From DASUTB01 sp036374835 (GTDB lineage Bacteria > Actinomycetota > Actinomycetes > Jiangellales > Jiangellaceae), in assembly GCA_036374835.1 (NCBI GenBank), contig DASUTB010000139.1:1-38885 (forward strand): a stretch of DNA of 38,885 nt, written 5' to 3'. The notes under the pieces were generated by a model that was not told where the DNA came from, did not search any database, and saw nothing but the letters and a program-made list of their open reading frames with translations. The position numbers and the translations under genes were made by a program. Numbering within the stretch: the stretch's first letter is position 1; every line of letters begins with the position of its first letter. Shown one piece after another: positions 16,254 through 23,928 of the stretch.

Positions 16254-17594
16254 ATGCCGGATCACCAGCGCACGTTCGGCCAACCTGACCAAAGGTCCGA
16301 TTCGATGCGATTGAAAGATCTTCGTGCGGTTGCGCGGCAGGTCGGGGCTATCACAACGACACGGGACGATCCGGAATTCGACGAGCGAGTGCTCGCCGAC
16401 ATCCTGCGTCGTCGTGCGGGCCGCAGTGACCGTATCCAGTTCGAGCCGATCCGAAACAAAGACGGTGCCGGCACCCTCGCGGCGACATCGGATGCACAAC
16501 TGCTGGTTCGCAAGGAGGACGACCCGGCTGTTCGGCGCCTTCTTACCGAGGTGCACGGGCTCGACGCCCGTACCGAGCTGTCCGGGAGGGTGATCGCCTA
16601 TACCGGGGGCCGCGATCCTGCCGCATTGTGCCGGCTCGCGGCGAGCCTCCGGCGTCAGGGGGTGCCGATCTCGGCGAACTACGTAACGCCCATGGGTGGC
16701 TATATGAAGAGCGTCGCCAGCCCGGAGATGACCGAAGGCCGGGTGCCGGCGTTTCCGGAAGTCGAATCCGCGCAATCTCCGGTTCGTATCGCCGTGATCG
16801 ACACCGGCGTCTTCGGTCATGATCGCGAGGACGGCTGGCTGGCCGACCTGGACACCGGAAGTAACCGAGAAGTTCTCGACGATTCGCCGCAGGACGGCTT
16901 CCTCGATTTCGCCGCGGGCCATGGATCGTTCTGCGCCGGCATCGTGCAGCAGATAGTGCCGGAGGCCGACATCCAGGTCACCAAGACGCTCGACAGCGAC
17001 GGGTTCGCCGACGAGCTCGCGGTCGCCACCGAGATGGTCGCCGCAGTTCGGGCCGGCCTCGCGAACGGTCAGCATGTGATCGTGAACCTGTCCCTCGGAA
17101 CAGAAACCGCTGATGACGAGCATCCGGTGGCGCTCGGCGCGGCGCTCGAGATCATCGACGAGGAGGCGCGTCAATCCGACCACGAGGTCCTCGTGGTCGC
17201 GGCGGCCGGCAACTACGGGCACAACCGGCCCTGCTACCCGGCCGCGTTTCCGAATGTCACCGCGGTAGCCGCACTCACGCAGGGTTTGCAGCCGGCCGCC
17301 TGGTCGAGCCGGGGGTCGTGGGTCGACGTGTGCACGATCGGCGAAGGCGTGCGCTCGACGTTCGTGCCCGGAACGGAGTCGCCGATCATCGACGCCGATC
17401 TCGAGCAGTTCCCGCAGAACGCGTGGGCATTGTGGAGCGGAACCTCGTTCGCCGCACCGCAGGTCGCCGCGGCGATCACCAAGATTGCGATTGACGACGG
17501 GGTCGCTCCCTCCGAGGCCAAGCGCCGTTTGCTGGAGGGCGCCGGCGAGGTCCCGCTCTATGGCAAGAGGGTCGAGGTTCTCCCGCGGATCTAG
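16254..17594 (+). CDS. Intracellular subtilisin-like (S8) serine protease
   Basis: 446 residues. The catalytic triad and oxyanion Asn are all present: D183 (IAVIDTGVFG), H223 (AAGHGSFCAGI), N320 (VVAAAGNYGHN) and S398 (LWSGTSFAAPQ). Residues 1-170 are a non-secretory N-terminal region containing a possible pro-domain (IQFEPIRNKDGAGTLAATSD, then AQLLVRKEDDPAVRRL). No signal peptide or C-terminal anchor is seen, so the enzyme should be cytoplasmic. A ribosome binding site AAGGGGAGA precedes the ATG. It is followed 7 bp later by a sigma factor gene, and transcribed divergently from the TPR-CHAT protein. Likely role: proteolytic control within this sigma factor module. Confidence 0.9.
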   Translation: MPDHQRTFGQPDQRSDSMRLKDLRAVARQVGAITTTRDDPEFDERVLADILRRRAGRSDRIQFEPIRNKDGAGTLAATSDAQLLVRKEDDPAVRRLLTEVHGLDARTELSGRVIAYTGGRDPAALCRLAASLRRQGVPISANYVTPMGGYMKSVASPEMTEGRVPAFPEVESAQSPVRIAVIDTGVFGHDREDGWLADLDTGSNREVLDDSPQDGFLDFAAGHGSFCAGIVQQIVPEADIQVTKTLDSDGFADELAVATEMVAAVRAGLANGQHVIVNLSLGTETADDEHPVALGAALEIIDEEARQSDHEVLVVAAAGNYGHNRPCYPAAFPNVTAVAALTQGLQPAAWSSRGSWVDVCTIGEGVRSTFVPGTESPIIDADLEQFPQNAWALWSGTSFAAPQVAAAITKIAIDDGVAPSEAKRRLLEGAGEVPLYGKRVEVLPRI

Positions 17595-17601
17595 AGGCGT
17601 C

Positions 17602-18186
17602 ATGATTGGACTCGTGCGGGACGATCTGTCGGTAGTCGAGCTGGTCGCCAGGGCCAGGGACGGCGATCAAGCGGCGTGGGACGAGATTGTGGAGCGCTAT
17701 GCCCCGCTGGTGTGGGCGACATGCCAGCGATATGGCTTGGTGTGGGCCGATGCGGACGATGTGGGCGCGAGTGTCTGGCTGCGCCTCGTCGAGCGGCTGG
17801 ACACGATTCGCCAGCCGGCCGCTCTCGCGGGCTGGCTGGCCACCACCACCAGGCATGAATGCCTGCGGGTGCTTCGGGCGAAGAATCGCGAGCTGCCGGT
17901 CGACGACAACGACGGGCTGGCCGGCGATCCGGACCCGGCGGCCGACGCCTGGCTGCTCAAGCAGGAGCGGCTGATCGCGCTGCGCACCGCGTTCGCCGAG
18001 CTGCCGGAGCGGTGCCGGCAGCTTCTGGCATTGTTGTTCGCAGAGCCGGTGACGCCGTATGACGAGATCGGTGCGATCCTCGACATGCCGGTCGGCACGA
18101 TCGGGCCGACCCGGCAACGGTGCCTTGCAAAGTTGCGTACCAGTCCGGTGTTGGCCGCCCTGGTGAACGCGAGCGCGGAGCTGTAG
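17602..18186 (+). CDS. ECF-like sigma-70 factor
   Basis: 194 residues. Region 2 is ERYAPLVWATCQRYGLVWAD with DVGASVWLRLVERLDTIRQP following, and region 4 is AELPERCRQLLALLFAEPVT with the helix-turn-helix YDEIGAILDMPVGTIGPTRQ. There is no region 1.1 or 3. The ATG at 17602 follows GAGGCG and the S8 stop. The next gene starts within 10 bp, giving a protease-sigma-small protein operon. No classical transmembrane anti-sigma factor is nearby, so control probably comes from the small downstream protein and the two proteases. Confidence 0.88.
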   Translation: MIGLVRDDLSVVELVARARDGDQAAWDEIVERYAPLVWATCQRYGLVWADADDVGASVWLRLVERLDTIRQPAALAGWLATTTRHECLRVLRAKNRELPVDDNDGLAGDPDPAADAWLLKQERLIALRTAFAELPERCRQLLALLFAEPVTPYDEIGAILDMPVGTIGPTRQRCLAKLRTSPVLAALVNASAEL

Positions 18187-18195
18187 GTGAGTGAA

Positions 18196-18636
18196 ATGAC
18201 CAACGACGATCAACTGCTCGCCGAGCTACGGGAAGCATTCAACGCCGCGGAGCAGGTGCCGGCCGATTTCATCGCTGCGGGCAAGGCGGCTTTCGCGTGG
18301 CGCACCATCGATGCCGAGCTCGCCGCGTTGGCCGACGAGGTTCGAGGCGATGCGGCGCCGGCGGGTACGAGGACCGAGCATGCGGCGGTGCGTGCGCTGA
18401 GCTTTCGCGCCGACGGCCTCTCAATCGAGCTCGAGGTGACGGGCGACGCCATCCTTGGCCAGATCGTGCCGCCGCGGGCCGGGCAGGTCGAGGTTCAGAG
18501 CCTTTCCGGGACCGAGCACGAAGCTGCGGTCGATGAGAGCGGCTGGTTCGCGATCCGCCCGCTGCCGAGCAGGATGTTCCGGCTGCACCTGCGCACCAGT
18601 ACCGGTGACGTGGTCACCGAGTGGATAACGCTGTAG
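18196..18636 (+). CDS. Small helical/beta-sandwich protein of the CHAT-sigma module
   Basis: 146 residues from the ATG at 18196, preceded by AGGTGAG overlapping the sigma gene stop (a GTG at 18187 would add three residues). Residues 1-55 are helical, with the block VPADFIAAGKAAFAWRTIDA and then ELAALADE. Residues 65-146 are predicted all-beta (LSIELEVTGDAILGQIVPP, VEVQSLSG, GWFAIRPLP, FRLHLRTSTGDVVTEW), like a carboxypeptidase-regulatory or Ig-like sandwich. No signal peptide. I recall similar proteins beside such sigma factors in streptomycetes, without known function. Its place makes it a candidate sigma-binding inhibitor and protease substrate; that is inference. Confidence 0.75.
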   Translation: MTNDDQLLAELREAFNAAEQVPADFIAAGKAAFAWRTIDAELAALADEVRGDAAPAGTRTEHAAVRALSFRADGLSIELEVTGDAILGQIVPPRAGQVEVQSLSGTEHEAAVDESGWFAIRPLPSRMFRLHLRTSTGDVVTEWITL

Positions 18637-18949
18637 CGGAATGACCACGTCAACGGCACCGAGATGCCGTTAGCGACCCGTCGACGGGACGTGAACCGTT
18701 ACCTGTGAGCCTCAACCTTGGCGCAGGAATTCGTTCTCGCATGGATGTATCAGGAAGCCTACGCGCTGCTCTTCATTGTGGGCGGCTCATCGAGCCACCC
18801 ACCCTACGGCCTGTACACGGGGGCAGGCCTTAGGCGGCCTTTCCGGGGGTGTCATGGAGGGGTTGCACCCCCGGAAAGCCGCCTTCCCAGCTCATCGCAT
18901 CGCAATCTGATCTCGGTTCCTTGTCAGTGGTGTGCGAGAGGATGTGTCC
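18637..18949. other. 313-bp non-coding stretch with a large hairpin
   Basis: Between the CHAT-sigma operon and the winged-helix gene. No supported gene. The notable content is the hairpin at 18832-18884. The ribosome binding site GAGAGGA of the next gene lies at 18936-18942. Confidence 0.6.
18832..18884 (+). terminator. Strong bulged hairpin, probable terminator
   Basis: Arms 18832-18851 and 18866-18884 pair over 19 bp with a single bulged C in the left arm, around a 14-nt loop. The stem is very GC-rich and has no T-tract. It lies 196 bp past the sigma-module operon and 65 bp before the next gene, so it probably ends read-through from upstream. A cis-acting structure of the following mRNA leader is an alternative. 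Confidence 0.6.
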
Positions 18950-20140
18950 ATGGCGGTTCGGAGGGTCGGAGTCGAGGAGCGCCGGGCACGGCTGGCCGTC
19001 CGCCATCATCTGGTGCCGCACGCACAGGACGGCGATCCGGTCGCGGTATTACGTGACATCGCGGCCTACCACGCGACCGATCCGGCGACGGTTTACCTGG
19101 CCGCCGCCGCGCGGACCGCTTTCGCCCCGTCGTCGCTGCTCGACGCGGCGATGTACGACGACCGGGCGCTGGTCCGGGTCCTCGGTATGCGCCGCACCAT
19201 GTTCGTGGTGCCGGTTGAGCTGTGGCCCGTCGTCCACACTGCTTGTACCGGGGCGATCGCCGCCAAGGAGCGGCGGCAGACACTCAAGATGGTGGCTGAA
19301 GCCGGAATCACCGACGCCGACGAATGGCTGGAGCGGGCCGGAAACGACGTGCTGCGGTCACTGTCGGCCCGGGGCGAGGCCACGACCCAGCAGATCGCCG
19401 AGGACGTCTCGCAGCTTCGCGAGCAGATCGTGCTGGCACCGGGCAAGCCGTACGAATCGAAGACGACGATGGCGCCGCGGGTTCTGCACCAGCTCGCCGC
19501 CGAGGCGAAAGTGGTGCGCACCCGACCGGTGAAGGGATGGGGGAGTGCCAACCGGTGGGTCATCACCGAGCAGTGGCTGCCCGATGTGGTGCTCGACCTT
19601 CCGGAGGGCGACGCGGTGGCGCAGTTGGCGCGAGCATGGCTGCGGGCGTTCGGCCCCGGCACGGTCGACGACCTCAAGTGGTGGGCCGGATGGACGGTCC
19701 GGCGCACCCGCCAGGCGCTGGACGCGGTGGGCGCGGTGGAGGTGGAGCTGGACGGCGGCCAGACGGGATACCTCCTGCCTGACGATCTCGATCCGGTCTT
19801 CCCGCCGGATCCGTGGGCGGCGTTCCTGCCCAGCCTCGACCCGCTCGTGATGGGCTGGGCCATGCCCGGCCGGGACTGGTATCTCGACGGGCCGGCCCGC
19901 GACGCGCTGTACGACCGCAGTGGCAACATCGGCCCGACCGTCTGGTGGGACGGCCGTGTGGTCGGGGGATGGACTCAGCGCACCGACGGCACGATTGCGT
20001 TCCGGCTCTTCGACGATATCGGTGCGGACGGGACGGCGGCCGTCGGCGATGCCGCGGGAAAGCTCGAGGCCTGGCTCAGCGACGTGCGTGTCAAACCACG
20101 TTTCCCCACACCCATCGACAAGGAACTCTCGCGCGGCTGA
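18950..20140 (+). CDS. Winged-helix DNA-binding domain protein (HTH_42)
   Basis: 396 residues. It matches the winged-helix family that includes AlkX/YcaQ-type DNA glycosylases for crosslink repair: N-terminal RARLAVRHHLV, LGMRRTMFVVPVELWPVVH, an internal winged-helix region near ALSARGEATTQQIAEDVSQL-like residues 140-170, then SANRWVITEQWLP, FGPGTVDDLKWWAGW and LDPLVMGWAMPGRDWYL. The ATG at 18950 follows GAGAGGA at 7-nt spacing. Function in actinobacteria is largely unassigned; DNA repair is a family-based suggestion. It sits between the CHAT-sigma module and a nuclease-fold gene, both on the same strand. Confidence 0.88.
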   Translation: MAVRRVGVEERRARLAVRHHLVPHAQDGDPVAVLRDIAAYHATDPATVYLAAAARTAFAPSSLLDAAMYDDRALVRVLGMRRTMFVVPVELWPVVHTACTGAIAAKERRQTLKMVAEAGITDADEWLERAGNDVLRSLSARGEATTQQIAEDVSQLREQIVLAPGKPYESKTTMAPRVLHQLAAEAKVVRTRPVKGWGSANRWVITEQWLPDVVLDLPEGDAVAQLARAWLRAFGPGTVDDLKWWAGWTVRRTRQALDAVGAVEVELDGGQTGYLLPDDLDPVFPPDPWAAFLPSLDPLVMGWAMPGRDWYLDGPARDALYDRSGNIGPTVWWDGRVVGGWTQRTDGTIAFRLFDDIGADGTAAVGDAAGKLEAWLSDVRVKPRFPTPIDKELSRG

Positions 20141-20199
20141 CTCGTTCACCGCGACATGGAGGGGCGCGGCTCGCCACCTGTTTGGCAGTATGTGGCGCG

Positions 20200-20943
20200 A
20201 TGCGATTCGCGACCTTTAACATCCGCCACGGCCTGGGTGATGACGCAGGCGACTCGTGGCGGTTCCGGCGCGAATCGACCGCGGACGCGATCGCGGCGCT
20301 GAAGGCGGATGCGCTCGGGCTTCAGGAGGTGCTCGAGTTCCAGCGGCACTATCTCGACCGCCGGATTCCGGGGCTACGGTGGTTCGGCGAAGGTCGGGAA
20401 GGCGGATCGTCGGATGAGCAGTGTCCGATCGTGGTGACATCACCGGACCTTGATGTGCTCTCGTCGTGGACCCGGTGGTACGGGCCGTCGCCGACGACGA
20501 AAGGGACCCGGCTGCCCGAGGCATCGGCGCCGCGCATCGCGACGCTGCTTCGGCTGCGGGGTGCCGACGGAGTCGAGTTCGAGGTCGTCAACACGCATCT
20601 GGACGAGCATGTCGCGATCAACCGCGAAGCGAGCGTCCGCCAGCTCGTCCAGTGGTTGACCCCGGACCGGCCGACCGTGGTCATGGGTGATTTCAACGCG
20701 GTGCCGAGCGACCGTGCGCTCGCCCCGTTGAGCGACGCAGGGTTCCGGCGCGCCCGGGTGGACGGCGGCACGGCGCACGAGTTCACCGGCGTCGGAGGCA
20801 GGGCGATCGACCACATCTTCGTCAGCCGGCACTGGACGGTTTCCGGCGCCGGCGTCTCCCGTGACCGCCCAGCGGGCCGGTTACCGTCGGACCACTGGCC
20901 GGTGTGGGTCGATGTCCGGCTCGAGCGCGATGCAGGGCGGTGA
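20200..20943 (+). CDS. Endonuclease/exonuclease/phosphatase family protein
   Basis: 247 residues of the EEP (DNase I-like) fold. Metal and catalytic residues are visible: N in FATFNIRHG, E in LGLQEVLEF, N/H in VNTHLDEHV, D-x-N in MGDFNAVPSD, and the terminal SDHWPVWVD. No signal peptide, so cytoplasmic. Members cleave nucleic acids, phospholipids or sugar phosphates; the sequence does not decide. It follows the winged-helix gene by 59 bp on the same strand, so a nucleic-acid role for both is possible. Confidence 0.88.
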   Translation: MRFATFNIRHGLGDDAGDSWRFRRESTADAIAALKADALGLQEVLEFQRHYLDRRIPGLRWFGEGREGGSSDEQCPIVVTSPDLDVLSSWTRWYGPSPTTKGTRLPEASAPRIATLLRLRGADGVEFEVVNTHLDEHVAINREASVRQLVQWLTPDRPTVVMGDFNAVPSDRALAPLSDAGFRRARVDGGTAHEFTGVGGRAIDHIFVSRHWTVSGAGVSRDRPAGRLPSDHWPVWVDVRLERDAGR

Positions 20944-20945
20944 AC

Positions 20946-21024
20946 ATGCAGAATCTGCTGGTGGTGCCGGCCAACGAGTCCACCTCGGACGATCTCCAGA
21001 CGGTCTTCGGACGGCGAGGGCAGG
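20946..21024 (+). pseudogene. Remnant of a GNAT acetyltransferase gene, N-terminus only
   Basis: An ATG 2 bp after the preceding stop starts MQNLLVVPANESTSDDLQTV then FGRRG, which matches the N-terminus of a GNAT family whose members begin with a xPANEAxWxDLQxVFGxRG pattern. The family normally continues for another 150-180 residues with a Cys-rich stretch, but here the similarity ends after about 26 codons and the end of the dehydrogenase gene follows. A deletion between the two genes is the simplest explanation. Confidence 0.6.
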
Positions 21025-21037
21025 TCCGGCTCGGCGG

Positions 21038-22039
21038 TCAGGGCGTTGCCGGGCGGACCTGCAGTTTGCGGCCGACACGGTCCCGGAACGCGGTCAACGC
21101 CGTGGAGTAGTCGTCCAGCGAGTACGAATGGCTGATCATGGTCGCCGCGTCGACGGCACCCTGCGCCATCAGCTCGACAGCGCGGTCGAAACTGTGCAGG
21201 ACGGCCATGCTGCCGACGATCGTGATCTCGTCCTTGTACACCCGGAACGGCGAGAACCGGGCCGTCGCCTCGGCAGCGGCGACTCCGAACACCTGGAACG
21301 TGCCGCCGCGACGGACGCGCCCGATCGCGTCTTCGATCACAGCGACCGCACCGGTGCAGTCCACCACCACTTCCCAGCCGTCGGGGCGGTCGAACACGTC
21401 GGCGCTGGTGCCGATCGCGTCGGCGCCGAGCTTGGCCGCCGTGTTCAAGCGAGCCTCGTCGAGGTCGACGACGGAGACGCTGGCCGCGCCGGCGCGGCCG
21501 GCGAGCTGGGCCATGAGCAGGCCCATCGTTCCGGCACCGTAGATGAGGTAGTGCTCACCGAGCCGGCTCGGCAGCAGGTCGTAGCCGTGTACCGCGCACG
21601 AGAGCGGCTCGATCAACGCGGCATGTTCGAGCGGGACGTGGTCGGGAAGGCGGTAGCAGTTGGCGACGGGAGCAACGGCGTATTCCGCACACCCGCCGGA
21701 GCTCGTCACTCCGATCGCGCCCCAGCGCTCGCACAGATTGCCCCGCCCGATCTTGCAGTAGTGGCACTCGCCGCAGAACAGTGAGGGGTCCACGGCCACC
21801 CGGTCGCCTTCGGCGATCTCGGTGACGCCGGGTCCGACGGCGACGACCGTGCCGGCGAACTCGTGCCCAGGGATGATCGGGTAGGGCGTTGGCTCGAAGT
21901 CGCCGTCGAAGATGTGCAGGTCCGTCCCGCATATTCCGACCGCGGCGACCTCGACGACGACCTGTCGGTCGCCAGGGGTCGGGTCTGCGACGGAGGTGAC
22001 GGCCACCTTCCCCGGACGTTCGATCAGTACAGCTCTCAT
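21038..22039 (-). CDS. Zinc-dependent alcohol (polyol-type) dehydrogenase
   Basis: 333 residues, medium-chain dehydrogenase/reductase. Catalytic zinc ligands are in VGICGTDLHIFDG and IIPGHEFAG. The structural zinc loop has four cysteines (FCGECHYCKIGRGNLCERWG). The Rossmann fold starts at YLIYGAGTMGLLMAQLAG with acidic VVDLDEARL, indicating NAD preference. It resembles sorbitol/threonine-type dehydrogenases. It is the last gene of the transporter operon; its ATG directly abuts the upstream permease stop. It probably oxidises the imported polyol or sugar. Confidence 0.9.
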   Translation of the reverse strand: MRAVLIERPGKVAVTSVADPTPGDRQVVVEVAAVGICGTDLHIFDGDFEPTPYPIIPGHEFAGTVVAVGPGVTEIAEGDRVAVDPSLFCGECHYCKIGRGNLCERWGAIGVTSSGGCAEYAVAPVANCYRLPDHVPLEHAALIEPLSCAVHGYDLLPSRLGEHYLIYGAGTMGLLMAQLAGRAGAASVSVVDLDEARLNTAAKLGADAIGTSADVFDRPDGWEVVVDCTGAVAVIEDAIGRVRRGGTFQVFGVAAAEATARFSPFRVYKDEITIVGSMAVLHSFDRAVELMAQGAVDAATMISHSYSLDDYSTALTAFRDRVGRKLQVRPATP

Positions 22040-22903
22040 CTATTTCACGGCTCCAAACGACAATCCGCGTACCAACCATTTCTGTGCTATCCACCCGGCG
22101 AGGATCACCGGGACGGCGGCCATCGTGGACGCCGCTGACAATCGGGCCCAGAACAGGCCCTCACTGGTGATGAAGCCAACGAGGAACACCGGAACGGTGG
22201 CGGCCTGCGTCGCGGTCAGGCTGACCGCGAAGAAGAACTCGTTCCAGGCGAAGATGAAGCAGATCAGCGCCGTGGCCGCCAGGCCGGGAGCGATCATCGG
22301 CACGATGACGCTGCGCATCTCCCGCAGCGGAGACGCGCCGTCCACTCTCGCCGCTTCCAGTACTTCATAGGGCAGCTCGAGCAGGAACGAGCGGATCACC
22401 CATACCCCGATGGGGAGGTTCATCGCCGTGTAGACCACGGCGAGCATGGTGACGTTGTCGAGCAGACCGAGATTGTTGGTGATGATGTACAGCGGAAGGA
22501 TGATCGCGACCGGTGGCATCATCCGGGTCGAGATGAAGAAGAACAAGGAGTCGCGCCACCGCGGGATCGAGGCTATCGACAGGGCGTACGCCGCCGGTGT
22601 CCCGAGCACCACCACGAGCAGGGTGGACACGAGGGACGCGCTCAGCGAGTTCAGCAGGTAGGGCGTGAAGTCGCGCGAGAGGATCGCCTGGTACTGATCC
22701 AGGGTCGGTGCGAAGAAGAAGGTGGGCGGATCGGTCGACGCCTGCGACTCCAGCTTGAACCCGGTCAGGAACATCCAGAACACGGGGAAGAAGAACAGCA
22801 CCGCGGCGGCCCAGGCGGCGAACGCGACGCCGATGTTCCGGGGGCCGCGCGGGCGCCCGCGGGTCGTCGTGGGACTCGGCTCTGCGGTAATGACCCTCGT
22901 CAT
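22040..22903 (-). CDS. ABC transporter permease, MalG type
   Basis: 287 residues, six membrane helices. The cytoplasmic EAA loop that contacts the ATPase is YEVLEAARVDGASPLREMRS. Carbohydrate-uptake family 1 permease. Its ATG overlaps the first permease stop by 4 nt (ATGA), so the two are translationally coupled and form a heterodimer channel in the inner membrane. Confidence 0.92.
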   Translation of the reverse strand: MTRVITAEPSPTTTRGRPRGPRNIGVAFAAWAAAVLFFFPVFWMFLTGFKLESQASTDPPTFFFAPTLDQYQAILSRDFTPYLLNSLSASLVSTLLVVVLGTPAAYALSIASIPRWRDSLFFFISTRMMPPVAIILPLYIITNNLGLLDNVTMLAVVYTAMNLPIGVWVIRSFLLELPYEVLEAARVDGASPLREMRSVIVPMIAPGLAATALICFIFAWNEFFFAVSLTATQAATVPVFLVGFITSEGLFWARLSAASTMAAVPVILAGWIAQKWLVRGLSFGAVK

Positions 22904-23841
22904 CGGCTCGCCCCTTCCCGGAACAGGTTGGAGATCACTCGCAGCGCGAACGTCGCGATCACGATCGTCCCGATGACGACGATCACACCTGCGGCGGCGG
23001 CCTCACCGACGTCGAAGGCGCGGAAGGCCTGCTGGTAGATGAAGTACGGCAGGTTCGTCGTCGCCTGGCCCGGTCCGCCCTGAGTGATCATGAAGATGGG
23101 ATCGATCATGTGGACGATGAAGATCGTCCCGAGCAGGATGCCGAGCTCGATGAACTGGCGCAGGTGCGGCAGGGTGATGTAGCCGAACGTGGCCAACTCG
23201 GAGGCGCCGTCCATCTTCGCCGCCTCAAGAATCTCCGGCGACTGGCTCTGCAGTCCGGCGAGGACGATCAGCATCATGAACGGCGTCCACTGCCAGATCA
23301 GCACCATGATGATCGAGATCATCGGATACTGGCTCACCCACTCGACGTTGTCGACGCCGAACGGTGACAGGACCCAGTTGAGCAGTCCGTAGACGGGGTC
23401 GTAGATCGACGTCTTCCACAGCAGCGCGGCCGCTGTCGGCATGACCAGAAACGGTGTGATCAGCAACGTGCGGACGATTCCCCGCCCGAGGAACCGTTTG
23501 TCGACCAGCGTGGCCAGTACGATGCCGAGCGCCATCGACAGCAGCACCACGCTGGCCGTCAACACCACAGTGTTGAAGACCGCGTTGCGGAACAGCGGAT
23601 CGCCGAGAACCTTGCCGTAGTTCGCCAGGCCCACGAACTCGCCGGACTCGGGGCGCAACAGGTTCCGGCTGCGGGTGCTGTAGTACAGGGTCAGCAGCAG
23701 CGGGATCTGGGTCAGAGCGACGACGAGCACGAGCGCCGGCATCAACGGCGTCCGGCGCCTCCATCGATCACCGGCGGTGAGCCCGGTCCGGTGCGGCCGG
23801 ACCTGTCTCGCCGGCGGTGCGGGCGGTGCTTCTACTGCCAT
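22900..23841 (-). CDS. ABC transporter permease, MalF type
   Basis: 313 residues, six helices after a proline/arginine-rich cytoplasmic tail. The EAA loop reads SPEILEAAKMDGASELATFG. The ATG at 23841 is selected because AAGGAGG precedes it. It follows the binding-protein gene by 87 bp and precedes the second permease. Together with that protein it forms the membrane channel of a sugar or polyol importer. Confidence 0.92.
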   Translation of the reverse strand: MAVEAPPAPPARQVRPHRTGLTAGDRWRRRTPLMPALVLVVALTQIPLLLTLYYSTRSRNLLRPESGEFVGLANYGKVLGDPLFRNAVFNTVVLTASVVLLSMALGIVLATLVDKRFLGRGIVRTLLITPFLVMPTAAALLWKTSIYDPVYGLLNWVLSPFGVDNVEWVSQYPMISIIMVLIWQWTPFMMLIVLAGLQSQSPEILEAAKMDGASELATFGYITLPHLRQFIELGILLGTIFIVHMIDPIFMITQGGPGQATTNLPYFIYQQAFRAFDVGEAAAAGVIVVIGTIVIATFALRVISNLFREGASR

Positions 23842-23928
23842 CGGGCCTCCTTGTGTGTGCCGGGGGCGGCGGGAACGTCTCGTGCCGGGCAATGCTCGTA
23901 CAGCCCGGCACGAGACGCCTCGTGCCGC

